Positions 39,105 through 47,100 of a stretch of DNA of 64,000 nucleotides are shown here, one piece after another. The notes beneath the pieces were generated by a model that saw nothing but the letters and a program-made list of their open reading frames with translations, was not told the origin of the DNA and did no database searches. Within the stretch, counting starts at the first letter, position 1. Each line of letters starts with the position of its first letter. A program made the translations under genes and the position numbers. The stretch spans positions 1-64,000 of the forward strand of contig JBMYRH010000023.1 in the NCBI GenBank assembly GCA_049602155.1, read 5' to 3'. The DNA comes from JBMYRH01 sp049602155 (GTDB taxonomy: Bacteria; Myxococcota_A; UBA9042; PHBI01; JBMYRH01).

Positions 39105-39620
39105 ATGAGTGAGGCTGATGTCGATCGCGTCGCGCTGGATCCTTACACCTTCGGTGCCGAACAGCAGTGCTTCGGTTGTGGCCCCAACAACCCCCACGGG
39201 TTGAAGCTGCGCTTTGCCGTCGAGGGCGACAGCGTGGTCACGACGTTTACGCCGTCGACGGGTCTGGATGGTCCGCCGGGGATCTTCCACGGTGGGCTTC
39301 AAGCGACGCTCTGTGACGAGGTCGCCGGCTGGGGGCTCGTCGGCTTGCTCGGCAGGATGGGGTTCACGACCTCGATGAAGGTCCGTTATATGCGCCCTGT
39401 GCGCCTCGGGACGCCGGTCGAGGCGCGCGCGAAGATCGCGAGTCAGAAGGGTGACATTGTGACGATGAAGGTCACCCTCTCCCAGGCGGGTAAGGTGGGC
39501 TGTATGGCCCGAGTTTCCTATGTGTTACCGACGGTCGAGGCCGCTGAGAACACCATGCAGCGCCCGATGGACCCTACGTGGATTCCGCTCTTTAGTGACC
39601 AGAGTGATACTGACGCGTGA
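39105..39620 (+). CDS. PaaI-type hotdog-fold thioesterase
   Basis: 171 residues from ATG 39105, only 4 nt after the stop of the giant Ig/FG-GAP gene. The motif CFGCGPNNPHGLKLRF at residues 22-37 and the hotdog core GIFHGGLQATLCDEVAGWG with the following YMRPVRLGTPVEARA strand match PaaI/YbgC-like acyl-CoA thioesterases. It should be cytoplasmic and hydrolyse a CoA or ACP thioester. The substrate is unknown. The closeness to the giant gene suggests co-transcription, but a functional link is not evident. An upstream in-frame ATG at 38799 lies in the giant gene and is rejected. Confidence 0.88.
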   Translation: MSEADVDRVALDPYTFGAEQQCFGCGPNNPHGLKLRFAVEGDSVVTTFTPSTGLDGPPGIFHGGLQATLCDEVAGWGLVGLLGRMGFTTSMKVRYMRPVRLGTPVEARAKIASQKGDIVTMKVTLSQAGKVGCMARVSYVLPTVEAAENTMQRPMDPTWIPLFSDQSDTDA

Positions 39621-40711
39621 ACCCCTTTGTTTTGATGATCTGCCTCGCACAGTTCGCTGCGTTGACGGCGCCAACGGTGACCCCGATGGAGCGGCTTGAG
39701 CGGGCATTAGCGTGGGATCGGGCCGGGCGAGGTGGGGCTGCGAACGAGACCCTCGCGGAGCTGAGCGACGATCCGACAACGCGTCAGGCGCTGGGCTTGG
39801 ACCTCGTCGAGGCGTGGTGGCGCGTGTCACATAGAGACCGCGCGATCAACACGCTCTCGAAGTGGCGACATGAGGCGCCACGCTCTCCCGATCCACTGAT
39901 CCGCGCACGGGAACGCGCGCTGACAGGTAGCCCCTACGATGTAGACGCACTTTGGCGCACCCTGACCACCGCCGACCCACCGACTGACGCAGGCTGTCGG
40001 CTCCTCCCCGTCGCCTATGCGCTTGACGCTGTCGGCCAACGGGACGGTGCGCAGCGCTTGCTCGAGCGGGCCTGGTCAGAGCTCAAGTGCCCCGATGCAG
40101 CCGCCCAGCGCGCGACTTGGGAGCGGCCGAAAGATGAGCTCGCTGAGCCGCTCCCGTTGCCACCCCCTTCTGTGGTGCGTCATGTCCTTGGGCCAGGGAA
40201 CGAGGCCCGCATCGTGGGGATCATGCCGGAGCAGCCCGGTGAGCTCCCCGAGGGGGTAGGGCTTATCGACCTGTCGATCCCCGAAGACGCGGTGGAGGCG
40301 CGCTACGGCGCGCTCACTGGTTCGGCGACGGACTGTGCGTCGGCGCCGCTCTGCATCACGCTACATCACCCCTCGACCGCGCAGCCTGGAGATCGCCTCG
40401 CGGGGGCCTTCGCCGTCCGCGTCGGGGGCCGCGGCACGCACGAGGCTGAGGCGCTCTTAGATGGGATCTCGAAGCGCATCGGCGCCGAGGGTAAGTGGGA
40501 TCCATGGCGGACCGCGACCGCGCCAAAGAAGGCCGCGCCCGAGGGCGTGACCGCTGTGCCGACTGCTCCCGCTGCTGACCCCTCGTCTGCTGCTCCCTCT
40601 GCCGGGCCAGACGACGTCACCGTGAAGTGGCCTTGGCTGCTCGGGCTCTTGGTCCTCGCGTTTGGGATCATCGCCGGCGCTCGGCGACGGAGCGCCGCAC
40701 AGAACGAGTGA
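39617..40711 (+). CDS. Exported TPR-like protein with C-terminal membrane anchor
   Basis: 364 residues from GTG 39617, whose GTGA overlaps the thioesterase TGA by 4 nt, so the two are translationally coupled. The N terminus is a signal peptide (FVLMICLAQFAALTA). Residues 24-150 are helical with TPR-like spacing (WDRAGRGGAANETLAEL, VEAWWRVSHRDRAINTLSKW). Residues 185-300 form a beta-rich domain with two close cysteines. An Ala/Pro linker leads to a membrane helix (WPWLLGLLVLAFGIIAG) and an Arg-rich end, so the bulk lies on the outer side of the inner membrane. It ends with a membrane anchor similar to BatD-type proteins, but no specific function is recognised. Confidence 0.8.
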   Translation: MNPFVLMICLAQFAALTAPTVTPMERLERALAWDRAGRGGAANETLAELSDDPTTRQALGLDLVEAWWRVSHRDRAINTLSKWRHEAPRSPDPLIRARERALTGSPYDVDALWRTLTTADPPTDAGCRLLPVAYALDAVGQRDGAQRLLERAWSELKCPDAAAQRATWERPKDELAEPLPLPPPSVVRHVLGPGNEARIVGIMPEQPGELPEGVGLIDLSIPEDAVEARYGALTGSATDCASAPLCITLHHPSTAQPGDRLAGAFAVRVGGRGTHEAEALLDGISKRIGAEGKWDPWRTATAPKKAAPEGVTAVPTAPAADPSSAAPSAGPDDVTVKWPWLLGLLVLAFGIIAGARRRSAAQNE

Positions 40712-40732
40712 AGCTCTCTCGCTTTGAGCCCT

Positions 40733-41908
40733 CTAAGGTTGGGTCTTCAGGCGCTCGGTCTCAAGGACCGGTTTGCCATTCGCGTCGACGCCCCCGACGA
40801 GCAGGATGGTGCCATCCTTGAGGCGCAGGGCCGCGTGGCCGTGACGCCCATGCTCAGGCGAGGGTGCCGTGGCCCAGGCCTTGGCCTTCGGGTCGTAGAC
40901 CTCTGCTGAGCCCGCCGCGCTCTTCTCTCCACCGATGGCGAGCACTCGGCCATCAGAGAGGGCCGTCAGGGTGTGACCGTTGCGGCGCTTCGCCATGGCG
41001 CCCGTCGGCATAAACTCACCCTTACCGGGATCGTAGATGACCTCTGTGGCGCCCACCGCGCGCTGCGTGACGCCTCCGGAGATGAGGACGTTGCCTTGGC
41101 CGACAGGTGCGACTGCGGCGCGGTCTCGGGCCACGGAGCGCGGGAGGACACGGCAACGCTTGGCCCCGGCGTCACATACCTCGATGCTCTTCAGCGGCCC
41201 CTCTTTGTCCTGCCCGCCGACGACGAGGAGCGCGCCGCTTCCTAGGCTGTAAGCGGCGTGAAAGGAGCGCCCCACGCCGAGCTCAGCCATGGGGCTGTAG
41301 GTGCCCTTCTTGGGGTCGTATACGTGGATGGCGCGGGTGGGCGCAGCGAAGCCCCCTCCGACCCCTCCGATGATCGCGATGCGCCCATCATCGAGGGTCA
41401 GCTGGGCATGTCCGCGGCGCTGCGCCCCGGTGTTGCCGGCGTCTTTCCAGCGGTCCGTGCCGGGGTCGTAGCGCTCTGAGCTCCGCAGGACGTAGTGCCC
41501 TTTGGGGATGTGCACGCCTCCAGTGACGAGCACGCTACCGTCCGGCAGGAGTGAGGCGGCGGGTTCGCCTCGTGGCCGCTTCGAGGCCGCCGTCGCGCTC
41601 CAGGTGCGCGCTTTGGGATCCCAAAGCGCGCCTCGGGAGTCCTCGCCGTTGCCATAGGCGAACACCCGACCGTCGTCGAGCACGACGAGCACAGGTCGCT
41701 CGATGGCCAAAGGGAGGGTCCCGGCCGAGACCCATTGGCCGCTAAGGGCCCGCGCTGCAGGGGGGGCAGGGGGCTTGGGCGCGTCGGGGGTCGACGCTGC
41801 GCCGGCCTTCGCTGTGGAGGACTCCGTGGCCTCCTCGGGGGCATCAGGGCACCCCGTGAGGCCGACCAAGAGGCCGAACGTAAGGAAGCAGGTAGGGATG
41901 CGGGTCAT
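40733..41908 (-). CDS. Kelch-repeat beta-propeller lipoprotein
   Basis: 391 residues. The start ATG 41908 has GGAGG 4-5 nt upstream, and the lipobox is LVGLTGC. After a Pro/Ala linker there are about six to seven kelch-type repeats of some 50 residues with recurring GG doublets (VLVTGGVHIP, IIGGVGGG, VVGGQD, LISGGVTQ, AIGGEKS, LVGGVDAN) and conserved Tyr-Asp-Pro (YDP) and Trp, as in galactose-oxidase-like propellers. It is anchored in the membrane and likely binds a ligand or partner. It converges on the TPR-like gene with a 21-nt gap. The divergent promoter region is shared with the next gene. Confidence 0.88.
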   Translation of the reverse strand: MTRIPTCFLTFGLLVGLTGCPDAPEEATESSTAKAGAASTPDAPKPPAPPAARALSGQWVSAGTLPLAIERPVLVVLDDGRVFAYGNGEDSRGALWDPKARTWSATAASKRPRGEPAASLLPDGSVLVTGGVHIPKGHYVLRSSERYDPGTDRWKDAGNTGAQRRGHAQLTLDDGRIAIIGGVGGGFAAPTRAIHVYDPKKGTYSPMAELGVGRSFHAAYSLGSGALLVVGGQDKEGPLKSIEVCDAGAKRCRVLPRSVARDRAAVAPVGQGNVLISGGVTQRAVGATEVIYDPGKGEFMPTGAMAKRRNGHTLTALSDGRVLAIGGEKSAAGSAEVYDPKAKAWATAPSPEHGRHGHAALRLKDGTILLVGGVDANGKPVLETERLKTQP

Positions 41909-41924
41909 GGGGCCTCCAGCTTAA

Positions 41925-41944
41925 CGAGCTTGGGATATAGCTCG
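41925..41944. promoter_or_regulatory. Inverted repeat in the divergent promoter region
   Basis: CGAGCT (41925-41930) and AGCTCG (41939-41944) flank an 8-nt spacer, GGGATAT-like on the plus strand. On the minus strand the spacer holds a TATATC sequence that could serve as -10 for the kelch gene, so a repressor binding here could control it. Short and untested. A -10-like TACTAT for the plus gene lies at 41961. Confidence 0.35.
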
Positions 41945-41993
41945 TCCTGCCGTGCCTTGCTACTATGAGCGGTGAACTCTCCCGGGATGACGC

Positions 41994-43241
41994 ATGCGCG
42001 CACTTCTCTTCACTGTATCGTCACTGGCCCTCGCTTGCTCGTCAGGGTCAGTGTCCACGGACCCCATTTCTGCGGGGACAACGGTGGACTCCGCGGTTCG
42101 GGCCGGTGACGGCGGGACGCCCGATGACTCCCCCGGCTTTCAAGTTTGCACTCCTGGCAGCACGACCTGTGATGATAACGCCGTGTGGGGCTGTAATGAG
42201 GAAGGTACCGAGCGTGTCTTCATGGGGTATTGCGGGACGGGATCATCGTGTCAGGGAGGCGCATGTGAGTGCATCCCCAGCTGCAGCGGCAAGGCGTGTG
42301 GTGATGATGGATGTGGCGGCACCTGTGGTGCTTGTGGGAGCACGGGGACCTGCATGCCCTCGGGAGAGTGCTGTGACCGAGCGTGTGGCGTTCGTCAGTG
42401 TGGGCCGGATGCCTGCGGCGGGACCTGCGGTGCGTGTGATGCCGAGCGCGTCTGTCTGGCGTCAGATGGCATGTGCTGTCTCCCGGATTGCGAGGGCAAG
42501 ACCTGTGGCACCGATGGTTGCGGTGGCGACTGTGGGGCCTGCGAGAGCGGCGTGGTGTGCCCGCTGAACGGCGTCTGCGGCTGTGAGCCACAGTGTGACG
42601 ATGTGGTCTGTGACCGTGATGGGTGTGGTGGGCTGTGTGGCGATTGCTTCAGCTTCGTACAAGACGATGGGACGACCGAGACGGCCTATGGATACGACGT
42701 CGCGCCAGAGAGCGACCCGATCGCGGTGGTCTGCATGGTCCGGCTCAGCCTCTCCCACACGCACATGCGGCTGACGTCGTTTACAGCCGGGTGGATGTAT
42801 GGGCTCTGGGAGCTTCAGATCCCCTTTGAGTTAGTCGTCGCCGACGCCAAGGACATGAACTGCAAGCAGGGTGATGAGACTTCGTGGTGGTCCGAGGCCT
42901 GCGTGGCACCAGAGTCGGTGCTGACAACCTTGACCTCCTTGGTCCCAGCACCTCCTTACGAGCCTCAACCTGCCGAGGAGCTCGGGGAGCACGTGATGCC
43001 TGGCTCGGAGATCTTCTTAGGGGCCCGCTTCCTCGTGGCTGAGTATCCAATCTATGTCTGCCCGGTAGACGACTCGGGCAGCGGCGTGGACTCGTTTATG
43101 TTCCCAGTGGCGCTCGAAGACGGCGTCGCGACCTTGAATGCATCTGCGCTCAAGACTCAGAGCAGTGACGCAGGGGCTGTCGCCTTCCGCGCTGACTTTG
43201 CGCTCACCGAGGACAGCCTCCCGGTCGCCCCCACGCAGTGA
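41994..43241 (+). CDS. Cysteine-rich lipoprotein with unknown C-terminal domain
   Basis: 415 residues, ATG 41994. The lipobox is LALAC. Residues about 75-215 contain four CGxDGCGGxCGxC-type units (third residues D, P, T and D/R). They are the same module as in the two giant proteins. The C-terminal 200 residues are mostly beta, rich in aromatic residues (SHTHMRLTSFTAGWMYGLWEL, DETSWWSEACVAPESV) with about three cysteines, and I do not recognise the fold. It is likely surface exposed. It ends 2 nt from the stop of the next gene, which runs the other way. Confidence 0.85.
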   Translation: MRALLFTVSSLALACSSGSVSTDPISAGTTVDSAVRAGDGGTPDDSPGFQVCTPGSTTCDDNAVWGCNEEGTERVFMGYCGTGSSCQGGACECIPSCSGKACGDDGCGGTCGACGSTGTCMPSGECCDRACGVRQCGPDACGGTCGACDAERVCLASDGMCCLPDCEGKTCGTDGCGGDCGACESGVVCPLNGVCGCEPQCDDVVCDRDGCGGLCGDCFSFVQDDGTTETAYGYDVAPESDPIAVVCMVRLSLSHTHMRLTSFTAGWMYGLWELQIPFELVVADAKDMNCKQGDETSWWSEACVAPESVLTTLTSLVPAPPYEPQPAEELGEHVMPGSEIFLGARFLVAEYPIYVCPVDDSGSGVDSFMFPVALEDGVATLNASALKTQSSDAGAVAFRADFALTEDSLPVAPTQ

Positions 43242-43243
43242 GG

Positions 43244-43621
43244 TTACTTGAGGAGGTCGCCTGCGCCCTTCTTCATGCCCTTGACGAAGTCATCCACTAG
43301 GCTCTGTGAGTTCTTGAGCAGTGGCGCCAATTCCTTGATGCCGATGCTCGCGCTTGCTCCGACGATACAGCCCGTGGCGCCGGTGCAGCTGTCTGACTCG
43401 ACGGCGCAGGTCGCGGCCTTTCGGATGGCCTCGCCCTCGCTCTCGGCGAGCCCCTCAAGGACCTGGTTACAGGTCTTCAACGCCTCGGGATCGTCGACCT
43501 CACAGAGCTGAACCAGTCGCGTGCAGAAGACCTGATGTGGTGCCATGAGGTAGAGGTACAAACCGTACCCTGCAGCTCCGAGCATGCCGAACACGAAGAG
43601 TGAAAGGACGAGCTTTCGCAT
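43244..43621 (-). CDS. Small membrane-anchored exported protein with six cysteines
   Basis: 125 residues from ATG 43621, chosen because AGGAG (43635-43631) sits 9 nt upstream. The TTG at 43630 is too close to it. Residues 4-27 are one hydrophobic helix (LVLSLFVFGMLGAAGYGLYLYL). The rest is helical, with six cysteines in the pattern CxxxxxxC...C...C...CxxxxxC, likely three disulfides outside the membrane. No family recognised. Confidence 0.75.
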   Translation of the reverse strand: MRKLVLSLFVFGMLGAAGYGLYLYLMAPHQVFCTRLVQLCEVDDPEALKTCNQVLEGLAESEGEAIRKAATCAVESDSCTGATGCIVGASASIGIKELAPLLKNSQSLVDDFVKGMKKGAGDLLK

Positions 43622-43734
43622 GAGGTTCAACTCCTAATCGGGGAGCAGGGTGTGTACTACGAACTTAGGACCTCACGCCACTGGTCTGTGTCTGGTACGA
43701 TTGTCTGGCTCTCTCTCCCAGTTGTACCAAGCTT

Positions 43735-44091
43735 ATGTCCCTCGATCCCTCTGGCAACGGACCCGGTGCGCGCTGGCGGCCCGACCTCCTCGACGAGATG
43801 ACCGCTTGGTTTGCGGACCGCCCCGGCGTCACCTCTCAGCCCATGTTTGGTGTGCCGGCCTTCTTCGTGGAGGGCCGCGTATTCGCCTGCGTGTGGGGGG
43901 ACGGCGTCGGGGTGCGCTTATCCACAGAGACGGCCCAGAGCGTGGTGGGATTACGGGGGCTGAAGTCGTTCACGCCATTTGGGCGGTCGCCGATACGTGG
44001 TTGGCTTCAACGCGACTGCACAAGCGACCCGGATTTCGCGGCGACACAGGCCCTCTGCGACGCGGCATACGAGTACGTCCAGTCGCTCTGA
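43735..44091 (+). CDS. TfoX N-terminal-domain protein
   Basis: 118 residues, ATG 43735, no clear Shine-Dalgarno. The MFGVPAFFVEGRVFACVWGDGVGVRLS stretch matches the TfoX N-terminal fold (MFG...GRxFAxV...), as found in stand-alone short proteins of many bacteria and in the competence regulator TfoX/Sxy. It lacks the TfoX C-terminal domain. A YjbR/DUF1801-like fold is the alternative. It lies 56 nt upstream of uvrA on the same strand. Confidence 0.7.
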   Translation: MSLDPSGNGPGARWRPDLLDEMTAWFADRPGVTSQPMFGVPAFFVEGRVFACVWGDGVGVRLSTETAQSVVGLRGLKSFTPFGRSPIRGWLQRDCTSDPDFAATQALCDAAYEYVQSL

Positions 44092-44147
44092 TCCGTGGGG
44101 GTGATTCGGGCTCGCCTTTGTCCGACGCCTGGCTTACGGTGCGCGTC

Positions 44148-47100
44148 ATGGATGACTCCTCCGCCGGTCATGATGCGCGCCCCGACGCGGCGAACCCCCA
44201 AGGCGTAGATGACGGCCGCTTCATCAGCGTCCACGGTGCCCGCCAGAACAACCTGAAAGACGTCGATGTCATGCTCCCCAAGGGGGGCCTAACGGTCGTC
44301 ACGGGGGTGAGCGGGAGCGGTAAGTCCTCGCTCGCCTTTGAGACCCTCTATGCCGAGGGTCAGCGCCGCTATGTCGAGAGCTTCTCGACCTATGCACGGC
44401 AGTTCTTGGAGCGCATGGATCGCCCGGCTGTGGACCGCATCGATGGCCTCATCCCCGCCGTCGCCATCGAGCAGCGGAACACGATCCGCTCGGCGCGGTC
44501 GACGCTCGCGACCCTGACCGAGCTGACAGATCACCTCAAGCTCCTCTTCGCTCACCGCGCTGTGCTGCATTGTCGCGTGTGTCAGGAGCCGGTCCAGCAC
44601 GACCTCCCGGGCCCCTCGGTCGACGCGCTGCTCGCAGCGCATGGGGAGGCGCGCGCGGTCATCACGTTCCCTTTCCACGTTGGGAGTGGTGACGCAGCGA
44701 CCCTCGCCTGGTCCTACCTTGGCGGTGAGGGCTATCACCGCATCTTTGTCGAGGGGAAGACCGTCGACGCAGGGGCCGAAGGGCAGACCGGGACGGTGGC
44801 TGTCGTCGCTGACCGCGTGGTGCTCCGCGAGGGTGATAAACAGCGAATTGTCGAGAGCCTTGAGGCGGCCTACCGCATGGGTCAAGGCCGAGCGGCTGTG
44901 CACGTGGAGGGGGGTGACCCAGTTGTCCTGAGCATCGACTCAGATCACTGTGGTGTGCCGCACCCTAGCCCGCGGGCGGGGCTCTTCTCCTTCTCAAGTC
45001 CGCTCGGGGCCTGCCCGACCTGTAATGGGTTCGGGCGCGTCGTCGATATTGACCTCGATCGCGTGATCCCGGACCGAAGCAAGAGCCTCGCGCAGGGCGC
45101 GATTCGCCCTTGGACTGGTCCGAAGCGGACCCCAGAGCGGCGGTGGTTGCGCACGATGGCGGCCGAGCAGGGCGTCGACATGGACACCCCGTGGCGCGAC
45201 CTGCCCAAGGCGCATCAGCACCTCGTCTTGGAGGGATCGACCGGGGCGGGTCGTCAGCGCCTTCGCGGCGTCCACGGTTGGTTCACTTGGCTCAAGCGCA
45301 AGCAGTACAAGATGCATGTGCGGGTCCTGTTGGCGCGCTACCGGGCCTATCTCCCCTGCGAGGACTGCGACGCGACGCGCTTTCAGCCGGACTCGCTCCT
45401 CTTCCGCGTCGGGGGGCTGACCATCGCCGAGGTCCTCAGCCGCTCTGTCGTCGAGGTCCGGGCCTGGCTCCAGGAGGTGAGTCCACCGGAGTCCACCGAG
45501 GACAGGGCGCTCAGCGCAGTTCTTGACCAGCTCCATCACCGATTGAGCTACTTGGAGCGTGTCGGGTTGGGATATCTGACCTTGAACCGCACTGGCCGCA
45601 CGCTCTCAGGCGGCGAGGTGCAGCGGGCGAACCTCACTAGCGCGCTCGGCAGCGGCTTGGTGAACACACTCTTCGTCTTGGACGAGCCGACCATCGGGCT
45701 TCACCCCCGTGACACAGAGCGCCTGGCGGAGCTCCTCGGGGAGCTCACCGAGCGCGACAACACCGTGGTCGTGGTGGAGCACGACCCCGACATGCTGCGC
45801 GTGGCTGACCACGTCATCGACATGGGCCCCGGTCCAGGGGCTCATGGTGGTGAGGTGGTCTATGAAGGCGCCCCCGCTGGGTTGGGCAAGGCTGCAGAGA
45901 GCGCGACCGCGCGCGCCCTGACTGCGCGTGCTCATCCTCGTCGGGCGTCGACGGTCTCCTACACGGATCGACCGGCGCTCGTGATCCGTGGACCTCGCGC
46001 GTTTAACCTGAAGGGCGATGACATCTCGATCCCCCTCGGCAGGATGACGGTGCTCACCGGGGTGAGCGGCTCTGGCAAGTCGACGTTGCTTGAGACGGTG
46101 TTGCACCGGGGCATTCGGCGGCACCGTGGCGAAGTGACTGACGCGCCGGGCGACCACGATGGACTCGAAGGCTTGGCCTCTGTGGGGGAGGTGCACTGGA
46201 TCGACCAGAGCCCGCCAGCCGCGAACCCTCGGGCGAACCCAGCCACTTACGTGAAGGCTTGGGATGGCATCCGGGCCCTCTTCGCGAAGCAACCGCTGGC
46301 GCGTCGCCGCGGCTACACCGCGGGGACCTTCTCCTTCAACGCGGGGACGGGCAGGTGCCCGGCCTGTGAAGGTGCGGGTCATGAGCGCATCGAGATGCAG
46401 TTCCTCTCCGATGTCCTCTTGGTGTGCAGCCTATGTGAGGGCGCGCGCTTCGTCCCCGAGGTGCTCGAGGTCACCTGGGACGAGCGGACCATCGCCGACA
46501 TGCTCCAGCTCACCGTCAATGAGGCCCTTGAGGTGCTGCCACCGCGCTCCTCGGCGCATAAACACCTTGGTGCTTTACGCCGAGTGGGCCTGGGCTACCT
46601 CACCTTGGGTCAATCCTTGGCGACGCTCTCTGGCGGTGAGGCTCAGCGGCTCAAGATCGCGCATCACCTCGGCTCAGCGAAGACCCATGAGGCCCTCTTT
46701 TTGCTCGATGAGCCGACGACCGGGCTGCACCTCGCGGACGTCGATGGCCTGATCGTGAACCTCGAGGAGCTGGCCGCGGCAGGCAACACCGTGGTGGTCG
46801 TCGAGCACCACCTAGACGTCATCGCTGCGGCTGATCACATCATCGAGCTTGGCCCTGAGGGCGGAGACGCCGGTGGTCACCTTGTGTTCGAAGGCTCTCC
46901 TGCGGCCTTGGCGGAGACCGAGACGCCCACGGGCGGTCACCTAAGGCGTTGGTTGGCGGGGGTCGATCCCTTAGACGCCCCGCGCCCTGAGCGAGGCCCC
47001 CGTGATGGGCTGAGTGAGGCTGGCCGCCCGGCTGCTGCAGACGCGATCGAGATCGTCGGCGCGCGGGTCCATAACCTCAAGGACGTGTCCGTGACCTTGC

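Noticed and set aside
43693..43729. TGGTAC...GTACCA inverted repeat upstream of TfoX-N
   Set aside because: Arms of six with a 25-nt spacer are expected by chance.
43650..44147. N-terminal extension of UvrA
   Set aside because: It runs through the TfoX-N gene in another frame and has no UvrA similarity.
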